Below, in pieces: positions 7,200 to 15,803 of a stretch of 64,000 nt of DNA. How positions within the stretch are numbered: the first letter of the stretch is position 1; each line of letters begins with the position of its first letter. The notes beneath the pieces are model-generated. The model searched no databases. It was not told where the DNA came from and saw only the letters and a program-made list of their open reading frames with translations. The translations under genes were made by a program, and so were the position numbers. The stretch is from Cytobacillus massiliigabonensis. GTDB lineage: Bacteria; Bacillota; Bacilli; Bacillales; Cytobacillaceae. The stretch is from positions 2,268,609-2,332,608 of the forward strand of contig NZ_LT904904.1 in the NCBI RefSeq assembly GCF_900199725.1, in the 5' to 3' direction.

Positions 7200-8228
7200 A
7201 TGAAAAGAGTTGGATTTTTTGGCGGAAAGTTTTTGCCCTTGCACCAAGGTCATGTATATTCAATTATAAAAGCCTCTACAATGGTAGATAAATTATATGT
7301 TGTGCTTTCGCATAGTGATAAGAGGGATCTGGAATTATGTAAAGGTGGAAAGCTACCCTATATCCCAGGTCAGATTAGGCTGCGCTGGCTCTCTCAATTG
7401 ACAAAGGAGATGGACAATGTAAAGGTTGTGGGAGTAAAAGACCAGGAAGGCAATGATGATTATAATTGGAAGGAAGGATCCGTGAAAATTCGGGAAGCGA
7501 TCGGGAAAGAAATCAATGTTGTTTTCAGTTCTGAGGTCGAATACGCTCCTATTTTTAAGGAACTGTATCCTGAAGCAAAACACATATTAATTGATGAAAA
7601 TAGAGAGCTGTTCCCCATTTCAGCAACAAAAATACGGGAAAAAGGAGTGTTTGAATATTGGGATTACATTCCTGAGGTGGCTAAACCATATTTTATTAAA
7701 AAGGTTGTTATTTTAGGAACGGAAAGCTGCGGAAAATCCACATTAACTAGAAATCTAGCACTTATTTATAACACGACTTTTGTCAAAGAATATGGCAGAG
7801 ATTATTGTGAGGAATTAGGTGGGTGCGATGGAATTATTTTAGAGGAAGATTACCCGATGATAGCGTACGGTCATAAACTGAAAGAATATGAAGCGATTAG
7901 GAATGCTAATAAAATTGTCTTCATCGACACCGAGGCAGTGGTTACACAGTTTTACTCTGAGCTATACAATCAAAAACATCAAATTGTCCTAGATGAGATC
8001 GCTCAAATTCAAAAGTATGATCTATGCATATATCTAGAACCTGATGTCAAATGGGTCGATGATGGATTAAGAGTACATGGGGATCAAAAGGTGCGAGAGG
8101 AAAATAATGACCGATTGAAGGATTTATTAAAGGAAAATGGGATTGATTATGTTAGTGTTGGCGGAACATATCAAGAACGTTTTGAAAAAGCAGTACAGCT
8201 TATAGGCAAAGTATTTGAAGGGAATTAA
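7200..8228 (+). CDS. NadR-like bifunctional NMN adenylyltransferase / ribosylnicotinamide kinase
   Basis: The 342-residue protein has an N-terminal nucleotidyltransferase domain with GKFLPLHQGH at residues 9-18 and the late motif ISATKIR near 141. The C-terminal P-loop kinase has GTESCGKST near 173-181. This is the NadR architecture without the N-terminal DNA-binding helix-turn-helix of enterobacterial NadR. It should phosphorylate imported nicotinamide riboside to NMN and adenylate it to NAD. The gene abuts pnuC and is followed 13 bp later by the ADP-ribosylglycohydrolase gene. Confidence 0.9.
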   Translation: MKRVGFFGGKFLPLHQGHVYSIIKASTMVDKLYVVLSHSDKRDLELCKGGKLPYIPGQIRLRWLSQLTKEMDNVKVVGVKDQEGNDDYNWKEGSVKIREAIGKEINVVFSSEVEYAPIFKELYPEAKHILIDENRELFPISATKIREKGVFEYWDYIPEVAKPYFIKKVVILGTESCGKSTLTRNLALIYNTTFVKEYGRDYCEELGGCDGIILEEDYPMIAYGHKLKEYEAIRNANKIVFIDTEAVVTQFYSELYNQKHQIVLDEIAQIQKYDLCIYLEPDVKWVDDGLRVHGDQKVREENNDRLKDLLKENGIDYVSVGGTYQERFEKAVQLIGKVFEGN

Positions 8229-8241
8229 AGGTGGTGCTTAG

Positions 8242-9084
8242 GTGAGAATATTAAAAGACGCTGTTTATGGATTTGCAGTAGGCGATGCATTAGGGGTGCC
8301 TTTTGAATTTCAACGAAGAGAATCCTTTAAATGTACGGATATGGTTGGGGATGGAACTTGGAATCAGGTGGAGGGGACATGGTCGGATGATACCTCGATG
8401 CTTTTGGCAACTTGTGATTCCCTTAAGGAACACAATGCAGCTATTCATTTATATGATATGATGGGAAAATTCGAACAGTGGTATACAAAGTCCAAATACA
8501 CTGCTCATAACGTACGATTCGATATAGGAAATACAACTGCTGCAGCACTTGAACAATATCTTCTTGGGACAGCCCCAGTGAATTGTGGTTTAACCGACAT
8601 CTTTTCAAATGGAAATGGCTCGCTCATGCGTATATTACCTCTAGCTTTTATTCCATGTAATGAGGATGACATTAGGGAAGTATCCAGCATTACACATGCT
8701 CATTGCCTATCAAAAGAGGCATGTGTGATATATGTTAATATCGCAAAACAATTAATACAGGGAGAATCAATTCAATCCATTCTTTCAAATGGGTCTTGGA
8801 AAGAGCCATTTGAAAGAATGGGAAAGCTAGTACAGCTATCCGAACTAGACATCAAGTCATCAGGCTATGTTATAGATACATTAGAAGCAGCCCTTTGGAG
8901 TGCGTGTACTACTGACAATTATAAGGATTGTGTATTGAAAGCGGTGAATCTTGGTGAAGATACAGACACCGTAGCTGCGATTGCTGGAGGCATTGCAGGC
9001 ATCATGTATGGATTTGAACAGATTCCATCTGTATGGGTAGACAAGCTGGCAAATAAGACACTGATTGATGATTGTTTGTTTTAG
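8242..9084 (+). CDS. ADP-ribosylglycohydrolase family protein
   Basis: The 280-residue protein shows the DraG/ARH signature: GDALGVPFEF near residue 14, WSDDTSM near 47-53 for one metal site, and GEDTDTVAAIAGGIAGIMYG near 236-255 for the second. Such enzymes remove ADP-ribose from proteins or small molecules using two Mg ions. A GTG start follows AAAGGTGG. As the last gene of the nrtR-pnuC-nadR set, it may recycle ADP-ribose, also a reported effector of NrtR. That metabolic link is inferred. Confidence 0.85.
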   Translation: MRILKDAVYGFAVGDALGVPFEFQRRESFKCTDMVGDGTWNQVEGTWSDDTSMLLATCDSLKEHNAAIHLYDMMGKFEQWYTKSKYTAHNVRFDIGNTTAAALEQYLLGTAPVNCGLTDIFSNGNGSLMRILPLAFIPCNEDDIREVSSITHAHCLSKEACVIYVNIAKQLIQGESIQSILSNGSWKEPFERMGKLVQLSELDIKSSGYVIDTLEAALWSACTTDNYKDCVLKAVNLGEDTDTVAAIAGGIAGIMYGFEQIPSVWVDKLANKTLIDDCLF

Positions 9085-9099
9085 ATGAGATAGTATAAT
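9072..9099 (+). promoter_or_regulatory. Sigma-A promoter of the sensor kinase
   Basis: TTGTTT (9072-9077) and a perfect TATAAT (9094-9099) are 16 bp apart. The -35 overlaps the last codons of the ADP-ribosylglycohydrolase gene, so the kinase has its own promoter. Confidence 0.55.
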
Positions 9100-9150
9100 A
9101 ATAGTCATGATATTGTTTCTATTTGCATCAGTTTTGAAAGGAGCCTCTAC

Positions 9151-10401
9151 TTGTTAGAATCTTTACTTATCAATTTCTTTTTTCTGCTTTTACCGGTATT
9201 GATTTTTCTAATATTTTTTGAAAATAGATCATTTATCTATAATAAATTAAGCATTGTACTTTTATCTATGATTTCTATGGTTCTTTGTATGAAGTTTCCC
9301 ATTCAATTAGAAATTGGCTATATAGTAGATTTACGATATATCCCGTTTCTGATTTTTGCTCTTTATACAGGATACAACAATACGTTTTTACTTTATATTG
9401 CTTTAAATGTCTGCAGGTTTTTTATTTCTGAAGAAGGATTCTTTCAATCTTTTATTTTCTCGACGATTATTTTTGCAATAGCTCCATTAATGCATAAATG
9501 GTTTATCAATCAAGAACCAAAGAAACGAATGATTTGGGCAGTCATAGCTGCCAATTTGACAATGATTTTCTATCTTCTTACTCTTACAGCTTTTTTGCCT
9601 GAGCTTGACAGGGAATATTGGTCGATGGCCATATATACATTATTTACTTATGCATTAGTAATGGGGATTATCACATTTTTAATAGAGACAATACATGCTA
9701 ATCGTGAGGCACGTGAACATATCTTTCAATCGGAAAGAATTGAAATGATGGGTAATTTAGCTGCGAGTGTTGCACATGAAATTAGAAATCCGCTTACGGT
9801 AACAAGTGGGTTTCTGCAGTTATTGCATCAATCAGAGACCATTACGAAAGCGGAAAGAAAGTATGTTGAGTTTTCTTTACTTGAATTAAACCGGGCTGAA
9901 AGCATTGTAAGCGACTTTCTAACATACTCTGGACCTCAATCTGAAAATATGATTTATTCCAATTTTGAGGAGGAGACCGAATATGTAAAGAATATTATGA
10001 TCCCCTATGCAAATATGCATAATGTTCGGATTCAAGTTAGTTTTCAAAACAAATTAAAACTGAGATATGATAAAAATCAAATTCAACAATGTTTTGTAAA
10101 CATGTATAAAAATGCTATTGAGTCCATGAAAGAAAAAGGTGGTACGCTCACAATCGATGTGAGTGAAGGGAAGAAGACTGTTATCATCGAAATAAGTGAT
10201 ACTGGAACTGGCATGTCTCATGAAGAAATTGCCCAATTAGGAAGACCATACTATTCTATGAAGAAAGAAGGAACTGGTCTCGGTATGCTGATGGTTTATA
10301 GTACGATTAGCAAACTTAATGGAAAAATTAAAGTTGTGAGTGAGAAAGGGAAAGGAACGACTTTTATTATTTCTATTCCTGCATCGCAGGCTAAGAAATA
10401 A
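9151..10401 (+). CDS. Sporulation-kinase-like sensor histidine kinase (orphan)
   Basis: The 416-residue protein begins with five or six membrane helices (residues 1-180) of the 5TMR-LYT type, without a large external domain. The dimerisation box follows, SVAHEIRNPL with phosphoacceptor His209, then the ATPase N, G1 and G2 boxes (NMYKNAIESM, DTGTGM and GTGLGM). The membrane part recalls KinB-like sporulation kinases, which feed the Spo0 phosphorelay. No response regulator gene is adjacent, consistent with such an orphan kinase. A TTG start follows GAAAGGAG with 7-bp spacing. Confidence 0.85.
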   Translation: MLESLLINFFFLLLPVLIFLIFFENRSFIYNKLSIVLLSMISMVLCMKFPIQLEIGYIVDLRYIPFLIFALYTGYNNTFLLYIALNVCRFFISEEGFFQSFIFSTIIFAIAPLMHKWFINQEPKKRMIWAVIAANLTMIFYLLTLTAFLPELDREYWSMAIYTLFTYALVMGIITFLIETIHANREAREHIFQSERIEMMGNLAASVAHEIRNPLTVTSGFLQLLHQSETITKAERKYVEFSLLELNRAESIVSDFLTYSGPQSENMIYSNFEEETEYVKNIMIPYANMHNVRIQVSFQNKLKLRYDKNQIQQCFVNMYKNAIESMKEKGGTLTIDVSEGKKTVIIEISDTGTGMSHEEIAQLGRPYYSMKKEGTGLGMLMVYSTISKLNGKIKVVSEKGKGTTFIISIPASQAKK

Positions 10402-10429
10402 AATTTTAATATTCAACAGGGGATTCAGA

Positions 10430-10627
10430 ATGAAAAGATATCGGCTGACAAAAGAATTTAAAAGCTACGAGAAAGGAACAGTATTTTATGTTGTAGCGGA
10501 ATCTGAATTCATTGGAGTAAAGGAATTTGTCCTGCGTACGCAAGATTTAATGCGCAGGATAATCATTAATGAAGATGAATTAAATAATAATTTTTTAAGA
10601 ATTTATGATGATGCACATTTGCGATAG
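10430..10627 (+). CDS. Small conserved hypothetical protein
   Basis: The 65-residue protein begins MKRYRLTKEFKSYEKGTVF. It has a mixed beta pattern (VFYVVAESEFIGVKEFVLRT) and an acidic helical end, with no membrane segment or cysteine. The ATG is chosen because AACAGGGG lies just upstream. Longer in-frame starts fall inside the kinase gene. It follows the kinase by 28 bp and could share its mRNA. I do not recognise a function. Confidence 0.6.
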   Translation: MKRYRLTKEFKSYEKGTVFYVVAESEFIGVKEFVLRTQDLMRRIIINEDELNNNFLRIYDDAHLR

Positions 10628-10718
10628 ATGGAAAAGCCTTATATAGTATCTTGAGGAGTCCATTTCATGTAAAATAGAATAAGGAAATAAAATTATTGTA
10701 ATTATGCTTGGAGGAAAA

Positions 10719-11672
10719 ATGGTGTCATACATACTTAAAGAGAATTTCAAAATGTTTGCACTTAATTCGAATCGAGATCTTGCTGAAGAGATCGCAAAGA
10801 TATTAGGCAGTGAACTTGGGAAATGTTCAAGTACGCAGTTTAGTGATGGAGAGCTTCAAATTCATATTGAGGAAAGTGTGCGAGGAAGTGAAGTTTTTTT
10901 GGTTCAATCTGCTTCAGAGCCTACAAATGAATATATCATGGAGCTCCTTATTATGATTGATGCCTTAAAAAGGGCATCTGCGAAGATGATTAATGTTGTC
11001 ATGCCTTATTTCAGCTATGCCCGCCAGGATCGAAAAGCACGATCTAGAGAACCGATCACGGCAAGGCTCGTTGCCAACCTTTTGGAGACGGCTGGAGCAT
11101 CAAGAATTTTAACGATAGATTTCCATTCACCACAAGCACAAGGATTTTTCGACATACCCGTTGATCATTTAACCGGGATTCCTATTCTTGCGGATTATTT
11201 TAAGAAAAAATCCATAGAGGATCTAGTAATTGTGGCTCCGCATAATGGGGGAGTGGTTCGGGCGAGAAAGGTGGCAAATATATTAAATGTGCCTCTTGCC
11301 TTAATTGATCGCCGTCGTCCGGAACATGATGAAACTGAAATTATGCATATTATTGGAAATATTGAAGGGAAAAATGCCATTATTGTCGATGATTTAATTG
11401 ATACTGCAGGCACCATTACGACTGGAGCAAATGCATTGATCGAAAATGGAGCAAAAGCGGTCTATGCTTGCTGTACACATGCAGTACTATCAGGTCCAGC
11501 TATCGATCGTATTCAGTCTTCATCCATTGAAGAATTAGTAATAACGAATACGATTAATGTACCTAAAGAAAAACAAATTGACAAAATTACTGTTTTATCT
11601 GTTGCTCCTTTACTTGTAGAGGCGATTGATCGGATTCATAACCAAAAGGCAGTCAGTCCATTATTTGAATAG
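10719..11672 (+). CDS. prs: Ribose-phosphate pyrophosphokinase (PRPP synthetase)
   Basis: The product of about 317 residues has the Prs motifs: [16 protein letters not shown] near 38, [15 protein letters not shown] near 90-104, the catalytic-histidine segment [11 protein letters not shown] near 129, and the PRPP-binding loop [11 protein letters not shown] near 222-232. It makes PRPP from ribose-5-phosphate and ATP. GGAGG at 10710-10714 fixes the start at ATG 10719 or GTG 10722. In Bacillus the housekeeping prs normally lies beside glmU-spoVG, so this copy away from those genes is probably a paralogue. It lies just past the NAD-salvage operon, and NAD synthesis uses PRPP, but a strong terminator and its own start leave that link unproven. 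Confidence 0.9.
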   Translation: MVSYILKENFKMFALNSNRDLAEEIAKILGSELGKCSSTQFSDGELQIHIEESVRGSEVFLVQSASEPTNEYIMELLIMIDALKRASAKMINVVMPYFSYARQDRKARSREPITARLVANLLETAGASRILTIDFHSPQAQGFFDIPVDHLTGIPILADYFKKKSIEDLVIVAPHNGGVVRARKVANILNVPLALIDRRRPEHDETEIMHIIGNIEGKNAIIVDDLIDTAGTITTGANALIENGAKAVYACCTHAVLSGPAIDRIQSSSIEELVITNTINVPKEKQIDKITVLSVAPLLVEAIDRIHNQKAVSPLFE

Positions 11673-11682
11673 AGAAGTTTGA

Positions 11683-11716
11683 GACCGAACACGCATACAG
11701 CGTGTTCGGTCTTTTT
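11683..11716 (+). terminator. Intrinsic terminator after prs
   Basis: GACCGAACACGC (11683-11694) pairs with GCGTGTTCGGTC (11700-11711), followed by TTTTTT. It separates prs from the sigma-54 promoter region. Confidence 0.9.
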
Positions 11717-11840
11717 TCATTTCTGTGGAATTCCAAAAATGAAAATATTGTACGATTCGAAAATCTATTTAAATTGACTTGTCTATATTTTCTGATAGAA
11801 CATCAAACATCATCAGCTCATTAGAAGAATTATGGAAAAA

Positions 11841-11856
11841 TGGCATAAAAATTGCA
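11841..11856 (+). promoter_or_regulatory. Sigma-54 (SigL) promoter for aminotransferase-aldehyde dehydrogenase
   Basis: TGGCAT-AAAAA-TTGCA fits the -24/-12 consensus TGGCAC-N5-TTGCW with one mismatch. It lies 48 bp before the aminotransferase ATG. A GAFTGA-type activator is encoded at 25451 and a second such promoter at 14880, so this pair of operons is probably co-regulated. Confidence 0.75.
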
Positions 11857-11904
11857 TCTAAAACCTATATAAGTATAAAACTATTATTTCAGGAGGAATC
11901 AATT

Positions 11905-13236
11905 ATGACAAAAGTTGAACATAGCGTACAAGAATTAATGGAGTTAGATAAAAAATACTTTCTTCACCCGACATCTCCGATTAAACAACAGCAGGATCAA
12001 GGACCATCTTTCATTTTTACTGAAGGAAAAGGTGTCTTGCTTACAGATATCGTTGGTAATACGGTTATTGATGGGATGTCCTCTTTATGGAATGTGAATG
12101 TTGGTCACGGAAGAGAGGAATTAGGAAAAGTGGCAATGGAACAGATGTCAAAGCTTGCATTCTCTTCGTGTTTTGCGACGTTTAGCAATGAGCCGGCGAT
12201 TCGATTAGCTGCAAAGCTTGCAGAAATTGCTCCAGGAAATTTAAATGCCACGTTTTTTACCTCTGGCGGTTCAGAGGCAAACGATACGGCATATAAATTA
12301 GCACGGCATTATTGGATTTTAAAAGGTCAGCCGAATCGGAAGAAAATTATTTCTCGAACGAAGTCCTATCATGGCGTTGCCATGGGTTCAACAAATGCAA
12401 CAGGATTGAAGCCGTTTCGTGAGTTTACAAACTCCTTTGATCCAGATTTCTGCTATGCTGATCATTTTTCAACGGATGATTTACGGTGTGTTATTGAAGG
12501 AGAAGGACCAGAAACAATTGCCGCCTTTATTGCAGAGCCTGTACAAGGAGCAGGAGGTCTTCATGTTGCCCCTGATGGCTATTTTAAAGAAGTTAGAAGC
12601 ATTTGTGATGAGTATGGCATTTTATTTATTACGGATGAAGTGATAACAGGTTTTGGTCGGACAGGAAAGTACTTTGGGATTGAACATTATGACGTTTCTC
12701 CTGATATGATGTGCTTTGCAAAAGGAATAACAAGCGGATATGCGCAATTAGGCGGTGTGATGCTTTCTGAAAAGATACATCAAGATTTGTTGGAGCTTTC
12801 GACAGGAACTCTATTGCATGGGTATACGTATAGCGGACACCCTATGGCTTGTGCAGTCGCTTTAAAGAATATAGAATTAATTGAGCATGAGGGGCTAATT
12901 GCAAACGCTGAAAAAATGGGAGCAGAGATGCTTAAAGGCTTTCAATGGATAGAAGGAGAACGGAAAATCATTGGAAAAGTTAAAGGTCTAGGTCTGATGG
13001 GCGGATTAGAACTAGTTAAGAATCGAAAGACAAATGAAAAGTTCCAAAATCCTGTTGCACCTTTAGTTGTAACAGAAGCAGCTAAACGAGGACTTATTTG
13101 CCGATCTGTTGTTTTTGATGATCAGGATACAGTCGTCTTTGCGCCTCCTTTAATTATTACTAAGGAGGAAATGAGCAAAATGGTTGATATTCTTAATGAT
13201 GCGATTGCAGAAGTTGAAGCAGAGGTTTTAAAATAA
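11905..13236 (+). CDS. Class III (omega-amino acid) aminotransferase, PLP-dependent
   Basis: The 443-residue product is a fold-type I class III transaminase. TFFTSGGSEANDTAYKLAR lies near residue 112, FIAEPVQGAGG near 208, the PLP-binding Asp in FITDEVITGFGRTG near 243, and the Schiff-base Lys in CFAKGITSGYAQLGG near 272. The ATG at 11905 is set by AGGAGG. An upstream in-frame extension crosses the sigma-54 promoter and is rejected. Relatives transfer omega-amino groups (taurine, beta-alanine, GABA, putrescine) to pyruvate or 2-oxoglutarate. With the aldehyde dehydrogenase next door, the expected product is a semialdehyde that is then oxidised. The substrate is unknown. Confidence 0.85.
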   Translation: MTKVEHSVQELMELDKKYFLHPTSPIKQQQDQGPSFIFTEGKGVLLTDIVGNTVIDGMSSLWNVNVGHGREELGKVAMEQMSKLAFSSCFATFSNEPAIRLAAKLAEIAPGNLNATFFTSGGSEANDTAYKLARHYWILKGQPNRKKIISRTKSYHGVAMGSTNATGLKPFREFTNSFDPDFCYADHFSTDDLRCVIEGEGPETIAAFIAEPVQGAGGLHVAPDGYFKEVRSICDEYGILFITDEVITGFGRTGKYFGIEHYDVSPDMMCFAKGITSGYAQLGGVMLSEKIHQDLLELSTGTLLHGYTYSGHPMACAVALKNIELIEHEGLIANAEKMGAEMLKGFQWIEGERKIIGKVKGLGLMGGLELVKNRKTNEKFQNPVAPLVVTEAAKRGLICRSVVFDDQDTVVFAPPLIITKEEMSKMVDILNDAIAEVEAEVLK

Positions 13237-13283
13237 TTGAAGCTTATAATTGTAATAGTTTTTTATAAAGGAGAGGACCAATA

Positions 13284-14705
13284 TTGAAAAGGAATTTATT
13301 CATTAATGGAGAGTGGGTGGAAGGCAGCCAATATGCTTCTCTTCGTTCTCCTTATAGTGAAAAGGTAATAGCAGAGATTCCGACAGCAACGATAGAAGAG
13401 GTAGAGAAAGGGCTCCAAGCTGCTTACCATGCAAGGAAAACAATGGCAGTTATGCCTAGTCATCAGCGTGCCTCAATTTTAGAAAAGGTAGCTTTTCTAT
13501 TACAAGAGCGGGCAGAAGAAGCCGCAGAGATAATTGCCATGGAGGCCGCAAAGCCAATTTCAGCCTCACGGGCGGAGGTTGCACGAACCATACAGACATA
13601 TAAATTTGCTGCAGAGGAGGCAAAACGGATTCATGGGGAAACAATTCCATTAGATGCAGCGCCAGGTGGAGAAGGGAGAATCGCCTATACAGTACGCGAG
13701 CCAATCGGCGTGATTGGGGCGATTACCCCCTTTAATTTTCCAATGAATTTAGTTGCTCATAAAGTAGGGCCTGCTATAGCTTCTGGTAATTCTGTCATCC
13801 TCAAGCCTGCAGGACAAACGCCATTATCAGCTCTGTTTATCGCGGAAATTTTCCAAGAGGCAGGGCTGCCGGCAGGAGCATTAAATGTCATTACGGGTAG
13901 CGGCTCTCTTATTGGAGATAAGCTTGTCAAAGATGATCGCGTCCAAAAGATCTCGTTTACTGGCAGTCCAGCGGTAGGAATTGGCATCCGGAATAAAGCA
14001 GGTTTAAAGCGTGTCACCTTAGAGCTAGGATCGAATGCGGCAGTGATTGTTGATAAAGAAACGAATTTGGATAAAATTATTTCGCGCTGTGTGGCAGGAG
14101 CATTTGGCTTTCAAGGTCAAGTTTGCATTTCTTTGCAGCGCGTCTATGTGCATGAGCAGCAATATGATGCCTTTGTTGATAAATTTGTAGCTGCAACAAA
14201 GGAGCTCAAGATTGGTGATCCTCTTGATCCGAAAACAGATGTTTCTGCATTAATTACCCCAAAAGATGTTAGTCGCACGCTTGAATGGATCGAAGAAGCA
14301 AGGGAGCAAGGGGCGAAGATTGTTATTGGAGGAGAAGCTGAAGGAAATGTTTTATTGCCTACGGTGATTGTCGAAGCAGAACCGACAATGAAAGTTTCCT
14401 GCCAGGAGGTTTTTGCACCGATTGTCTTGATTAATAAAGTGAAAACGGTTGAAGAGGCGATTGAACAAGTGAATGATTCAAGCTACGGACTTCAGGCTGG
14501 GATTTATACTGAAAACATCCATACTGCATTAGCTGCTGCTGAGCTGCTTCATGTTGGCGGAGTTTTAATAAATGATATTCCTACCTTCCGCGTAGACCAT
14601 ATGCCATATGGAGGAGTAAAAGAAAGTGGAGTTGGCAGGGAAGGCATAAAGTATGCAATAGAAGAAATGACAGAGTTGAAGCTCGTTGTCTTTAATAAAA
14701 ATTAA
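13284..14705 (+). CDS. NAD(P)-dependent aldehyde dehydrogenase
   Basis: This 473-residue ALDH-superfamily enzyme has ITPFNFPMNLVAHKVGPAIA near 152, the coenzyme loop FTGSPAVGIGI near 230, the catalytic Glu in LELGSNAA near 252, and the catalytic Cys in FQGQVCIS near 280. A TTG start follows AAAGGAGAGG. It lies 47 bp behind the aminotransferase under the same sigma-54 promoter. This fits oxidation of the semialdehyde from transamination, as succinate-semialdehyde dehydrogenase does in GABA breakdown. A terminator follows, so the two genes form one unit. Confidence 0.85.
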   Translation: MKRNLFINGEWVEGSQYASLRSPYSEKVIAEIPTATIEEVEKGLQAAYHARKTMAVMPSHQRASILEKVAFLLQERAEEAAEIIAMEAAKPISASRAEVARTIQTYKFAAEEAKRIHGETIPLDAAPGGEGRIAYTVREPIGVIGAITPFNFPMNLVAHKVGPAIASGNSVILKPAGQTPLSALFIAEIFQEAGLPAGALNVITGSGSLIGDKLVKDDRVQKISFTGSPAVGIGIRNKAGLKRVTLELGSNAAVIVDKETNLDKIISRCVAGAFGFQGQVCISLQRVYVHEQQYDAFVDKFVAATKELKIGDPLDPKTDVSALITPKDVSRTLEWIEEAREQGAKIVIGGEAEGNVLLPTVIVEAEPTMKVSCQEVFAPIVLINKVKTVEEAIEQVNDSSYGLQAGIYTENIHTALAAAELLHVGGVLINDIPTFRVDHMPYGGVKESGVGREGIKYAIEEMTELKLVVFNKN

Positions 14706-14714
14706 TAATAATGA

Positions 14715-14756
14715 GGGACTGTAAAATCTTTATGAAAGATTTTGCAGTCCCTTTTT
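14715..14756 (+). terminator. Intrinsic terminator
   Basis: GGGACTG and AAAATCTTT pair with AAAGATTTT and CAGTCCC across 14715-14751, interrupted by a T/G mismatch. A T-run follows. It ends the aminotransferase-aldehyde dehydrogenase unit. Confidence 0.85.
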
Positions 14757-14785
14757 CTATCTTTTTAACTGCCACAACAATCTTG

Positions 14786-14814
14786 CAATATTGAAAGATG
14801 ATATTTCAATATTG
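14786..14814. promoter_or_regulatory. Inverted repeat, candidate enhancer site for the sigma-54 activator
   Basis: CAATATTGAAA (14786-14796) is repeated inversely as TTTCAATATTG (14804-14814) around a 7-bp centre. It lies about 66 bp upstream of the -24/-12 promoter at 14880, a normal distance for an enhancer-binding protein. Binding by the activator at 25451 is inferred. Confidence 0.55.
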
Positions 14815-14879
14815 AACGCATTAACCACTTTAGCAAAAAAATTCTATAAATTAATCAGAAAAATCAATAAATATTAACT

Positions 14880-14895
14880 TGGCACAAATGTTGCA
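14880..14895 (+). promoter_or_regulatory. Sigma-54 (SigL) promoter for the pxpB-to-mocA operon
   Basis: TGGCAC-AAATG-TTGCA is a perfect match to the -24/-12 consensus, preceded by an extra T. It lies 38 bp before the pxpB start and is the only strong promoter seen before the 10.4-kb gene run that follows. Confidence 0.85.
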
Positions 14896-14933
14896 AGAGT
14901 AATAGTTTAAATACGAATTGTGAGGTGAGTCCA

Positions 14934-15803
14934 TTGACCCGTTATGAATATGGCGGTGATGAGTTTATTTTTGTAGAACTGTCTGAAGCAATGAGCCTGG
15001 AGACTAACTTTCAAGCAATGGCGATTACAAAAACATTGAGAGAAGAAAAACTGCAGGGAATATTGGATATTTGTCCTTCGAATGCCTCTTATATGATCCG
15101 TTTCAATCCTGATATCATTCATCCGGACAAATTAATTTCAAAATTGAAAGAGCTTGAACAGGATGTATCATTAGAAAACTTTGAAATAACTGCTCGAGCA
15201 GTAGATGTACCGATATTATTCGAAGACCCTTGGACGCATGAGGCGCTAATGCGCTTTAGAGACCGTCATCAGGATCCGAATGCAACAGACCTCGAATATG
15301 TTGCTCGGACGAATGGATTTGAATCAAAAACAGGCCTGATTCAGGCAATTACTGAAAGCCCATATCTTGTTTCCATGATTGGTTTTGTTCCTGGTCTTCC
15401 ATGGTGCTATCAAATGGTTCCAAATGAGCAGCAAATTGAAGCACCAAAATATGTCCGCCCCCGCACGTATACTCCAGAAAGAGCCTTTGGGTTTGGAGGA
15501 GCGTTTGCAGTAATTTATCCAGTGCAAGGGGCAGGGGGCTACCAATTATTCGGAACTGCTGCAGCACCGATTTTTGAAAAGGAACAGCGATTGCATGACT
15601 TTAAAGATTCTATGACCTTCCCGAGACAAGGGGATGTCTTTAGATATCGGAGCATTACGATGGATGAATACGAGAGAATTCGCAAAGAAGTTGAAAATGG
15701 CAATTTCCGTTATTTAACAAAAGAAATTACCTTTAAACCTCAAGATGTCCTTGAAAACCCAAAATCATTTTCAGATTCAGTGTTAAGGAGGTTGTATGCA
15801 TGA
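14934..15803 (+). CDS. pxpB: 5-oxoprolinase subunit B-like (KipI/allophanate hydrolase subunit 1 family), copy 1
   Basis: The 289-residue protein carries the PxpB/KipI domain: SPYLVSMIGFVPGLPWCYQM near 140, then APKYVRPRTYTPERAFGFGG and YPVQGAGGYQLFGT. KipI and PxpB are about 240 residues, and this protein has about 50 extra C-terminal residues. In PxpABC, B and C form the ATP-dependent part that activates a cyclic amide for hydrolysis with PxpA. In urea amidolyase relatives this module acts on a carboxylated substrate. A TTG start follows GTGAGGTG. The stop overlaps the pxpC ATG, so the products are probably made in equal amounts. Confidence 0.8.
   Translation: MTRYEYGGDEFIFVELSEAMSLETNFQAMAITKTLREEKLQGILDICPSNASYMIRFNPDIIHPDKLISKLKELEQDVSLENFEITARAVDVPILFEDPWTHEALMRFRDRHQDPNATDLEYVARTNGFESKTGLIQAITESPYLVSMIGFVPGLPWCYQMVPNEQQIEAPKYVRPRTYTPERAFGFGGAFAVIYPVQGAGGYQLFGTAAAPIFEKEQRLHDFKDSMTFPRQGDVFRYRSITMDEYERIRKEVENGNFRYLTKEITFKPQDVLENPKSFSDSVLRRLYA

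Noticed and set aside
11779-11904. 42-residue N-terminal extension of the aminotransferase
   Set aside because: It crosses the sigma-54 promoter at 11841-11856 and has no ribosome binding site. AGGAGG precedes ATG 11905.
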